A stretch of 64,000 bases of DNA from Cryptomeria japonica (lineage: Eukaryota > Streptophyta > Pinopsida > Cupressales > Cupressaceae): positions 22,536,432 through 22,600,431 of the forward strand of contig NC_081412.1 of NCBI RefSeq assembly GCF_030272615.1, in the 5' to 3' direction. Position numbers and translations under genes: made by a program. Below, piece by piece: positions 45,338 to 55,566 of the stretch; positions within the stretch are counted from its first letter, which is position 1; each line of letters opens with the position of its first letter. The notes below the pieces were generated by a model. The model searched no databases, had not been told where the DNA came from, and worked only from the letters and a program-made list of their open reading frames with translations.

Positions 45338-46960
45338 CTTTATGGCTTCTCCCGTCGAGTGAACTGCTTCTCTCGCCGTGTGAACTTCTCTTGCCGCGCG
45401 CTTTGGTCCTGCCGTGGCTACGGATCCCGACCACTTTGTGTATTCCTTCCTGTCTGTGGCATCTAGGGGGGTGGTGAGGGCTCTGCTCGCCCGTCCTTGG
45501 ATGCATTGTTTTCCTCTTCGGCTGCAAATGTGACGACTAGGGTTTCTGGCTATGGGGTTGCGGCGACGGCCTCAGGGAGCCCTTCGTCTGGTCTTAAGCA
45601 GGTGGCCAAGCGACGTCTTGGTGACAGTGTTTATCCCTATCTCTTGTTCTATTTCAATAAACGTGAATAAGGAGACTGAGTTGGAGAGAGAACATAATGT
45701 ATCTGTTTTTTCTGATCATGGTGTTATTTGTCGGTTTAGGGGTTTTTGGCACAGCCTCCCTGAGCTGCATGATTGGATCTTCCATTATTGGGAGCCTCTT
45801 ATTTCTGGTACTATTCATATTTACCCTATGGGTAAAGGATTTTTTATTGCAAAATTTGAGAATGCCGAGGATAGAAAGAAAATCTTGTGTGATAATAATT
45901 TTTGTTGGAAGGATAAATTCCCTTTAATGGTTAAACCATGGCACTTTGATTTCAATCCTTTTTTTGAAACGTTTAATAAGGTTTCGATTTGGGTTTGGCT
46001 TCCTTATCTTCCTCTTCATTTGTGGGCTGATTCTCTTTTTGAGGAAGTTGGTAATGCTCTTAGGGATTTTTTGTTGGTGGATAATGATTTGTATGACATT
46101 CTACACTCAAGCTTTGCTCATATTTTGGTCTAGCTAGATGTTTCAGAAGGTTTGCCTGTTGAGATTATTATCAACTCTTCTAAGGGCAGTTGGGTTCAAA
46201 CCTTGGACTTTGAAGGGATTCCCTTTAGGTGTCGAAGATGTTTCAAAACGGGTCATGCGGTTGAGCGTTTTGGGCTTGAAAAGAAGACTTTGTTGGCCTC
46301 ATGGTGGAAGGGTGCTTCTAATGAGCATTACTTGGTTGAAAAGAAAATTGAAACTCATAAGGTTTCTCATATGGTGGCTTAGGATTTGCAACTTCTTCTC
46401 TGGCTGTTTTGGCTTCTGGTGGAGAGGTTGTTGAGGTTGGTCTGCAGTCTCATGCCCCTCCAGCTGATTCCTCAGACGGATTTGTTTCTTCGCCCAATGA
46501 TTGTGCCATGGTTGCTAATTCTAGAATTGTTCAGGTTGATGCTTTGCTTGTTGGGAGTTACTCCGCTTCTGAGAAGGAGGGTGTTGTTGGTGCTCTTTCT
46601 CATAATCTTGATGGATCAACATTGGGTTCGTCGGATTGATTTGATGAGGTTGCTAAGGTGGAAGAGGGTTGGATTACTGTTAAGGGAAAAAAATCTAAGA
46701 AGTTTACGCCCTCTTTTAACATGATTCTTCGATCCTACAAGGGCAGTACTAAAGTAAAATCTTGAGGGTCCTAGTTTGTGGATGTTTGGATTGTTACCCG
46801 TCTGGGTTTTTCGCTGGTTCTTTGGCTACCATATGTATTGTTCCATCTTCTACAACCTATTTCGTCTTCAATTTCTGTTTTGATGTTTTGATTCTAAACC
46901 TTTTAGAATCTTCTTTGTTAAGGGTTTCAGGGCCTATGTTTGCCTTAATCCAAAACATCC
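45338..46960 (+). mobile_element. ORF1-only LINE-type element, copy 1
   Basis: A 1.6-kb unit with a GC-rich 5' leader, one ORF and a 3' end GGGTTTC...CCTTAATCCAAAA shared with copy 2 at 49165-50794. It is flanked by AATTATAATTCC (45326-45337) and AACTATAATTCC (46961-46972), a 12-bp duplication with one change. There is no endonuclease or reverse transcriptase, so it would depend on a full LINE. Confidence 0.72.
45552..46755 (+). pseudogene. DUF4283 and zinc-knuckle ORF1-type protein, copy 1
   Basis: Frame from 45552 with TAG at 46131-46133 and coding on both sides in the same frame. The DUF4283-type domain reads CRFRGFWHSLPELHDWIFHY, then GKGFFIAKFENAEDRKKIL, PLMVKPWHFDFNPFFETF and VSIWVWLPYLPLHLWADSLF. 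A zinc knuckle follows, CRRCFKTGHAVERF, whose last Cys is Phe. Then come WWKGASNEHYLVEKK and a stop near 46380, with a degraded tail (ILRSYKGS) to about 46755. DUF4283 plus zf-CCHC is the usual ORF1 of plant LINEs and is thought to bind RNA. Confidence 0.82.
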
Positions 46961-46972
46961 AACTATAATTCC

Positions 46973-48310
46973 AATTACACAATCTTCAAAATGTTGGAAC
47001 ATCTACTTGAATGAACTTGAAAGCATACAAAAGGTTGTGTAAAAGTTCAGAGAAAGGTTGGTTACAAACATGCTAACATCCATAATGGATTATATAGTGA
47101 TACCCACAATAATATTGAAGATTAGATTATAGGCTAAACAATGTTATTTTCATTAATCGAGACAACAAATACATAGCAAACTAGATCATTCGAGGGAGAT
47201 GCAAGAGGGTAAGACAGTGAGTGAGAAAATAAAGTTAGGTTAGCACATTTATAAGAAATTCCAAGAGGCAAAAAGTGGAGGCCTCATCCACTACCACTTA
47301 CCACTATTAAGTCTACAAAATGCTAAGTGAGCGAGCTAAACTAGTCGTAAGAAAAAACTGAAGAACTTCATGGAAAGGAACTAAAGTTTACATTTAGACC
47401 CCCTTAAGTGCAGTCTACTTGGGTGAAAGATGGGTCTTGACAAAAGCGTAGCCATATTAGGTGCTTTTGACTAAGGGAAACCCCTATACAACCCCAAAAA
47501 CCATTTTTCTCTTTTGTGCATAGATTCAGGTTTAGTTATAGGCTTTCGACAAAGAGCAGACCAAAGGTGGGAAATTTCTCAAGATCTGGAGATGAAGGAC
47601 TTCTCTGAATTTCATTAAAATTCACTTGGACAAGGGCATTTTCCTAGTTCAAGGACATTTTTTGTCCCTGTCCTCCTAGTTCAGGCCCAAATTTGTAGGA
47701 AATAGGCACAAGATCTTAGGGTTTTAGATCTAGTTCGACATTCATAAATTCTCCAGTTGGACAGGGGTGCCTAATCATCATTTTCTATTCAATTTCAACT
47801 CAAATTTCTATGATCGGTCCTCTTTCCATCCGCTTTTTAGATCTGGTTTGGTTCTATGATTATCAGTTCTATATTTACTTGCTTATACTATCCATTGTCA
47901 ATTTTGGATGCCTTGATTCTTTACATTTAGTTTCCAATCAATTCACATAATTTCAATTGCTCATTTTCAGCTTAATCAAGTACCAAATTCATCTTGTACT
48001 CAACCCATTTCCTAATAAGTTTTAGGTTTATTCTATTGAGTTCATTCTCCTTCAAGTGCAATTGTTATGAAATAGGTTTAATTCCTAGTTTGCATGCATA
48101 ATCTAGTGAACCCTATTTCAATCTTTTATAGCCCCTGAAGTCAAAATTCAACAAAAGTGGTTTTCTAGCTCATGGGGATGTCCTAATTCTAAAATTGATT
48201 ATACCATTGCACTATAGGTGTATGTGTTCTATGTCATTAGTCTTTCTCTTACTTAGTCTAGTTTGTGTGTATATACTTTCAATTTATCTCATTGTTTAAC
48301 TTGTTGGTAT
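46973..48310. other. Intergenic sequence without recognised gene
   Basis: No coding frame of note. 47400-47760 has blocks such as CAAGGACATTTTTTGTCCC (an inverted repeat) and TAGTTCAGGCCC that resemble LTR-type sequence without visible ends. Confidence 0.4.
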
Positions 48311-48974
48311 GTTGTCAGTTCCAATGCTAGTGGTTGTTAATTAGTGTTAGGATGGTTGGAGATAGCTATAGATGAAATTAATTTGCATGAGTTTTTGACC
48401 CAAATAACACACAAAAAAGATTCATCTCTGAGGTTCTTTCATTTCATGAACTCGACACACTTGTATATCTTCTTCTAACTCATAATAGTTAGTGTTTTTT
48501 ATAAAATAGGATGTGAAAAGGGTCTCACACCTAAAGAGTTTAGAAGAACAACATAAAAAATGTTCAACAACTAAAATATTGATTTATTATACCAACACAA
48601 CCAAAGCGGCAGAAGGGATAAACACTAATAGAATGCCAAAAAGACACAACAACAACCACCTAAGTAGACTTTAGGTTGTGGAGGCTCATAAGAGCATTCC
48701 ACTCATTTGCTAACAAATTCAACTTTTCATTCTACACTTGTAGGTCCATCTCATTGTCAACATGCATGGGTATATATATATATATATATATATTGTGAAG
48801 TACTAAAGTGCCAACATGCATAACATATACAAACCTCATGATAAGATGAAACTATCTATAATCAACAACGCATAGGTTGAAGACTAAACACTCGAAACTT
48901 CGAACAAATAAGGGGATAGGTCTCTGTAACTTTAGGAAAAGGTCCAAGAGGTGATAAGGACCACACAAGACCAC
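48311..48974 (+). repeat. Direct repeat, left copy, flanking the non-coding LTR element
   Basis: About 664 bp from GTTGTCAGTTCC to ACAAGACCAC, nearly the same as 54915-55566. It differs by scattered substitutions and in a TA microsatellite (48774-48793) that is a T run in the right copy. Confidence 0.88.
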
Positions 48975-49164
48975 TTGTATATCTTGTTGAATTATTTCAT
49001 ATTGCCATCATATAATATTCCTTTTATTCAATTGATTATTACCACCTTAAATGAGATCACATATCTCATAAAATATATATGCAAGAGGTGCCCCTTTTAC
49101 CAAGGGACACCACTCTTATTAATTAATATAATTATATATAATTATATTAATATAATATAATGTT

Positions 49165-50794
49165 TTTGATTAAGGAAAAACAAGTTTTTAAAGGACCAGA
49201 AACCCTTTACAAGACAGGTTTTAGAGGGACTTGTAACTCGAACCGAAAGATAAACTTGAAAGTCCACTCAAAGAAACAGAACACAATAGAGACTCGACAC
49301 AACCAATCAAAAGAAGGGGAACAACAAGTACCCCTACCAAAAACCAACAGGCTGCAAAAAACCAGCAGCCCTAACCCAACCAGGAAGGATCAAGAATTTG
49401 TCCTACCCTTGTGGGATCGAAGGGTCATATCAAAAGAGGACTGGGACAATTTAGATTTTTTACTTTTAACAGTAATCCATCCCTCCTCAACCCTAGCAGC
49501 AGCCTTTTGCAAGAGGATGGATCCATAATAGAGGACCTCCCATCATCAGGAGGAACAGAGCCAACATCCAAAGAGGCAGGAACAACAGAGGCAGGGACAA
49601 CAGAAGATCCAGCAGCAATCTGGGACGCGGGAGGGTCATCCATCGAAGAAGAAGATCCGACATTTTTCAAACGATCAGTCGGGGTGCAAGCATCCACACA
49701 TTCCTGAGGAACAGAGGCAGCAACTAGAGGCTCATTGGCCTGAGGAACTTGTGCCACCACCTGGGAGAAGCTTTTCTTTTTAACAAAATAGTGTTCAGAG
49801 GATGCACCCTTCCACCAAGTAGCAGATCTTTTTTTCTTTTTATCTGTTTCACACCGTGCAGCAACATGTCCAGTCTGGAAGCACTTTCGACATCTAAAGG
49901 GGATACCTTCAAAGTCAAGCGGTTGGACCCAAGATCCCAAGGAAGATTCAATCTCTAACTCAGCTGGAAGCCCTTTAGAGACATCAATGTTAACCAAAAT
50001 CCGAGCATAAGTAGAGTGATAAATCTGGAAAGAATCCTTATCAATCATTAAGAATTCGCCTAAAGCATCCCCCACTTCCTCTAGCAGAGAGTCCATCCAT
50101 AGATGAAGGGGAAAGTTAGGGAGCCTAACCCAAATAGGAATCTCATTAAATGAATCTGTAGATGGGTTAAAACCCAGGAACTAGGGTTTAACCATCAAAA
50201 TAAATTTGTCTTCCCAGCTGAAAGGATTAATACCTAAGATTTTCGATCTATCCTCTTCATATTCAAATTTGGCAATGAAAAAACCCTTGGCAGAAGGAAA
50301 GATGTTAACTGAACCTTTTATGATCGGTTTCCAGCTTTGAGAAATCCAAGTGTGCAGCTGAGGAAGGCTTGGCCAGAAACCCCGAAACCTGCAAATCAGA
50401 CCATGAGCTTCAAACACAGAGGAAGTGTGGATGATCTCCATATCAGTATCATCAAACACCTTGAAAACCAAAGGTTTGCATATAGTAACAGCCACAGGCC
50501 CCAAGCCACAGGCATCTCGATCAGCAGCAGAGGGTGCTGGAAACACCGTATCTCCAACCTTAGAGGAAACCCCCACAGAGCCCCCATTCACAGCACCAGG
50601 CGAAACCCCTGCAGAGCCAGGCAAAGCAGTCTCACCAGCCGTTAAAGGGGGAACAGGGAGCTGGACAGCCGGTTTCGCTGCCTTAGGGCAGCGATGGTGA
50701 CAGACACAAGCGGCCTTAAGGCAACATCGACAGGCATCACAGACGGCATCACAGATTTGATATAAGTTATCACTTGTTAATAAAACTCCCAATG
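49165..50794 (-). mobile_element. ORF1-only LINE-type element, copy 2, with 19-bp duplication
   Basis: It lies in the left LTR of the element above. The exact 19-bp duplication ATTAATATAATATAATGTT is at 49146-49164 and 50795-50813. The right LTR shows the empty site. On the minus strand the element starts with an ORF close to its 5' end and ends TTTTTCCTTAATCAAAAA, a short A tail as in LINEs. At 1.63 kb it has no endonuclease or RT. Its clean ends and long duplication show it moved in this form. Confidence 0.88.
49425..50792 (-). pseudogene. DUF4283 and zinc-knuckle ORF1-type protein, copy 2
   Basis: One frame of about 455 codons from ATG 50792, broken once by TAG at 50181-50183. Cys/Pro-rich start, then the DUF4283-type part (CRFRGFWPSLPQLHTWISQS, AKGFFIAKFEYEEDRSKIL). 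After the stop, in the same frame, come LHLWMDSLLEEVGDALGEFL and a complete zinc knuckle CRKCFQTGHVAARC, then TWWKGASSEHYFVKKK. It ends LLLKVKNLNCPSPLLI in the provided reading; the homologous ending in copy 1 is shifted. It aligns along its length with copy 1 at 45552, but the stops are at different places. Confidence 0.85.
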
Positions 50795-51276
50795 ATTAAT
50801 ATAATATAATGTTAAATATAATATCAATATATTATTATATTATCAATAATTCTAAGTATAATTATGTTATAATATAATTATATCATCTCATAATAATAAT
50901 ACTAATATAATAATTATATAATATATTATCTCACAATAATAATATAATAATTATATTATCAATATAATTATTATATTATCAATCACAATATAATCACAAC
51001 CTTTGTGTTATGATCGGCCTGTGGATTTCGACCACAACAACAATAAAATCAACACTCCCTCTTAGCTAGGAAGGAATCCTACTTGACATCTTCTGATTCG
51101 TCCTCCTGATGCTATCTTCAACACTTCCTCTTAGCTAGGGAGGAATTCTACATATGAGTCACATAGTGACATCCACCATGGATATGCCCAAAGGGTGGAC
51201 TCATCATGGATACACCCATGAGTGAAGTACAAATGAACATATCACCATGGCTACACCCATGGATGGTAAAATAATA

Positions 51277-51529
51277 GATATCACCTTATCGTGATATCAA
51301 CCATTATGGCATATCCATAGATATCACTTCCCGTGACATCCACCATTATGGTTTATCCATAGATATCACCTCACGTGATATCAACCATTATGGCATATCC
51401 ATAGATATCACTTCCTGTGACATCCGCCATTATGTCTTATCCATAGATATCACCTCACGTGATATCCACCATTACAGCTTATCCATGGATATCACCTCAT
51501 GAAATATCAACCATTATTGTGAGATCGTC
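51277..51529. repeat. Tandem array of six 42-bp units, each a small palindrome
   Basis: Units start GATATCAC at 51277, 51320, 51362, 51404, 51446 and 51488 (42-43 bp apart). Most contain GATATCACCTCACGTGATAT or a variant, an inverted repeat of GATATCAC and GTGATATC. The array lies in the 3' inside part of the non-coding LTR element, near its polypurine tract. Confidence 0.9.
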
Positions 51530-54443
51530 ACCTCACAATGATGGTAAGATGCACAAGTGTTTATCATTGTGAGATCGTCACCTCACAATGATATTCACCA
51601 CGACTCATCTAGAGGGTAAACACACAAGTACAAGAAAATTACCACATACTCTCTTACGTGTTGTTGTCATGGCATCACACACATGACATCCACCATGAAC
51701 CATATCAGCGGGTGGAGATAAGAGCTTACACCTCAAGTCTCTCTCAAAGAGAAATACGCTATCAAATCATAGAAGATGACTGATGCTAAGCCTCCCTCTC
51801 AGTTAAGGCTTCATTTTTCATATCTTCTAAGCTTGTCTCAAAGATTTGCATCATTCTTGGTGAATCCCAAGCTCACCAAGTATCCATCTATCCAGGAATA
51901 TCACATGGAACTTTATCTCATGAATCATAGATTCCTCTAACTACTACAGTTTCCTGATCACTGGAGAAACCATCTCGACATGGTTTACTCCCCTTTAATT
52001 AATATGACCAAGATCCTTGGAAATCAAATAAAGTAGATTCTCTAACTGCTCCTTTTATCATGGAAGCATACACTGTTCACATGGTCCGAATGATGGAAGA
52101 TATCTTGCTCCAAGAGACTCTCATCATCTGGTATGATCCACATACGGCTGAAGGTGCAATATCCAAGATCACCTTGGACCTATTGTCATAAGACCGAGCC
52201 CTAGACCAGACAAGAATATGACCATCTTGAGATTAGAATAGAGTCCTCTTGCAGTCCACTCCCTTTTACCAAAAGGGTATCTTGATGTCAACCTTTCAAT
52301 CTCCTTGTTCAAGGCTTCCTGTGATGCTGAAATGTCAGGCTCCCTCTGATTGTTGATTCTTCCTCTTGGAAGGGACGTCTCCAGCCACCAATTCAATTTC
52401 ATGGCAGAAAACTATGATGCTTCCTCACATGATGTATAAAGCTCATCCACCCTTCAATGCAATCTCCGTCCTAACAACATTTAGAAAGATTAATAATGGT
52501 TCAAGGCTATTTCGAAGAGAAATAGCAATGCTGAAATCATACATGGTTCGCTATAGCATGAATTAATAACTATATGAAAACTTCATGAACATTTTTCAAC
52601 CATGAAAACTTATCTCTTAATTGGTTAGTTTTCCTCACAATCCACCAACTCTGCTTTAAGTTGTTCCATTTTCAAGCCCATAGATCTCTACATTGAAATG
52701 AAATCACAAGCCTTCAAAGAATTCAAAGAGAATATCGCCTTGACATTCACAGGGACCTTCACAACTAATGATCGAAACCTCCAACAACGATCAAAACCAA
52801 TCGCGGGCTTAGCAAAAAATGATTTAAGCGACAACAAGTAGGAGAATGGATCGATCAACAAATACAAAGATGTGGACTCCACCTTTGTTAGAGAATTGAA
52901 ATGATGGCATATAAACTCGATCTCTCTCACCGCTAAGAATCAAATACCCAATCCATAAGCAAAGGCTATCCAAACAACCTCTTGGATGAAGGAGATAGAA
53001 CTGTCGGTCAGTATTACCACTGCAATGCTGAGCGATGAAGAACAAAGCCTAACCATGATGAAAAACTGGAGAGCCTGATCCAAGCAAAAAAAATAAAAAA
53101 TAATGCTCCACACGAAAAAGGCTAACAAATCTGATATGATGTACACTGAGCAACCAATGAAGTCGTTTGTGGTCAATCAAGGGTAATATCGATCTCCGCA
53201 CAACAAATGAATGCAATGGAGCCCCCAAAGATCATGAAATTTATGATCGATGAAGAGTCGTGCAAAACAACATGGTGTCTCCTTGAATAGAATGGACATA
53301 TAATAATTACGACATGTAAATACTCTTTCCGCCTTGTAATACTGACTCCCGTTTGTATCACTATTCTCGACGTCTCTCACGGGATGGCAAAGTGACTCGT
53401 AATGTATATTAGCATCTGCTTTACCAGAAGTGTTAAGTGTTGCCATCCAACGTGAAACTCACAATGGATATACGCACGATGACCAACTCCAACCAAACAC
53501 CTCATCACAAGGAGAACTCATGACACAGGAATGAAGCTCGACTTAGCAAATGAACATCGTTAAGCAAGGAGTCGCACCAAGATAGATAGAGCACATGCCA
53601 TTGGAAAAATCCGATCATAGAGGAAACCTTTATCATGCTCCATGCTGCAGCAAAATAACGTACCATGATGGTTCTTCAAAATACATGACCAAAAGAAAAT
53701 CATATTTCCAGGTGACTAGAGAAATGATGCTCACAAAGTTTCCCCAGTTGCAGAGATGGCCACACACTAACTACTCACGACAACCATCGTTCACAAAAGA
53801 ATGATTAAGCTCCCACACGATGTGTTTAGGATGGCTCTTTAACTGCAATATGAACACAATAAAGAAAACTCAATTCCATCGAACAAGGATGCACGATAAC
53901 TGGAACAGTTCCAAACGAGGGTTGTGCGTTGACTCAGAGTCTTGTGATACTGAAGGAATTGCCATGGATGAAGAAAATAGGTACACGTCTAACACTTGAA
54001 GATGTGCGAATAACTCTTGCCACACAAACCTGAATACTACCACCAAGTATTCTTATAAAATATATTCTTCAGCAAAGAGAATCGCTCTAGATGATATATC
54101 GCTTGGCACCATGGAAGGAGCAGACAAATAATTAATTAAATTATATTTGATTCCAATTCACGACATTCACAATTATTACAATAATGATCGCCCAGTAGAG
54201 ATCTTATTATTTCCGACTATGAGACCCGCATTCGATAGAATACGATATTTAAAATTTAAGCAATTCTTTTAGAATCGACTTTATCCAATAATATCCGCAA
54301 TACATAATCAGTCACTTTGATAATGTTAATCACCAATATTGAAAGATGAGTAGATATGCCAACACACCATAGACTTCACAAATTTCTCTTTGAAGTTTGA
54401 ATGTGAACTCCGTCGTGAATTAGGGCTTTTACCGAGTTTCGTA
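51530..54443 (-). other. Non-coding inside of the LTR element
   Basis: I find no gag or pol motif on either strand. A duplicated ATTGTGAGATCGTCACCTCACAATGAT-like hairpin word occurs at about 51513 and 51568. The minus-strand frame 53177-53446 (MATLNTSGKADANIHYESLC) has a protein-like start but no family I recognise; it could be a captured gene fragment. Confidence 0.5.
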
Positions 54444-54458
54444 CCCATTCTGATACCA

Positions 54459-54914
54459 CGTTGAATTCTTTCATATTGCCATCGTATATTATTCTTTTTA
54501 TTCAATTGATTATTACCACCTTAAATGAGATCACATATCTCATAAAATATATGTGCAAGAGGTGCCCCTTTCACTCTTATTAGTTACTATATAATTATAT
54601 TAATATAATATAATGTTAAATATAATATCAATATATTATTATACTATCAATAATTATAAGTATAATTAAATTATAATATAATTATATCATCTGATAATTA
54701 TTAAAATAATATAATAATATACTATCTTACAATAATAATATAATTATATTATCAATATAATTATTATATTATCAATATAATATAATCACAACCTTTGTGT
54801 TATGAAGGCCCGTGGATTCCAACCACAGCTACAATAAAATCAACACCCCCTCTTAGCTAGGAAGGAATCCTAGTTGACATCTTTTGGTTCGTCCACCTAA
54901 CACTAACTTCAACA
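54459..54914 (-). repeat. 5' LTR of the non-coding LTR element
   Basis: It starts CGTTGAATTCTTTCATATTG (TG changed to CG) and ends CTAACTTCAACA, 456 bp. Confidence 0.88.
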
Positions 54915-55566
54915 GTTGTCGGTTCTAACGCTAGTGGTTGTTAATTAGTGTTAGGATGGTTGGAGATAGCTATAGATGAAATTAATTTGCATGAGTTTTT
55001 GACCCAAATAATACAAAAAAAATATTCATCTATGAGGTTCTTTCATTTCATGAACTCGGTACACTTGTATATCTTCTTCTAACTCATAATAGTTAGTGTT
55101 TTTTATAAAATAAGATGTGAAAAGGGTTTCACACCTAAAGAGTTTAGAAGAACAACATAAAAAATGTTCAACAATTAAAATATTGATTTATTATACCAAC
55201 ACAACCAAAGAGGCAGAAGAGCTAAACACTAATAGAAGGCCAAAAAGACACAACAACAACCACCTAAGTAGACTTTAGGTTGTGGAGGCTCATAAGAGCA
55301 TTCCACTCATTTGCTAACAAATTGAACTTTTCATTCTAACTTGTAGGTCCATCTTATTGTCAACATGCATGGATATTTTTTTTTTTGGTGAAGTACTAAA
55401 GTGTCAACATGCATAACATATACAAACCTCATGATAAGATAAAACTATCATAATCAACAACGCATAGGTTGAAGACTAAACACTTGAAACTTCGAACAAG
55501 TAAGGGGATAGGTCTTTGCAACTTTAGGAAAAGGTCCAAGAGGTGATTAGGACCACACAAGACCAC
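54915..55566 (+). repeat. Direct repeat, right copy
   Basis: About 652 bp from GTTGTCGGTTCT to ACAAGACCAC, abutting the LTR end at 54914 without a gap. It matches 48311-48974. Beyond 55566 the two flanks differ. Confidence 0.88.

Larger units (their letters stand above)
48985..51123 (-). repeat. 3' LTR of the non-coding LTR element, interrupted
   Basis: It starts (plus strand) TGTTGAATTATTTCATATTG and ends GCTATCTTCAACA. The match to the right LTR is interrupted exactly between 49164 and 50795 by the ORF1-only element. Without the insertion it is about 490 bp. It contains an AT-rich stretch (50800-50990). Confidence 0.88.
48985..54914 (-). mobile_element. Non-coding LTR element (LARD-like), related to copia, with a LINE insertion in one LTR
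   Basis: LTRs of about 0.46-0.49 kb (48985-51123 including the insertion, and 54459-54914) bound about 3.3 kb without a convincing ORF. The primer site TGGTATCAGAATGGG (minus strand, 54444-54458) lies next to the right LTR and a purine tract AAGAGGAAG next to the left one, so the element points leftward. Part of the inside (51130-51870) resembles the 3' non-coding region of the intronic copia element. Short frames at 52688-53446 do not resemble retroelement proteins. Confidence 0.82.

Noticed and set aside
51277-51529. CRISPR-like array
   Set aside because: Units are contiguous 42-bp tandem repeats without unique spacers, in a plant LTR element.
52688-53446. Overlapping minus-strand frames of 62-89 codons
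   Set aside because: They overlap in different phases, lie in a non-coding LTR element and show no known domain; only the one at 53177-53446 has a faintly protein-like start.
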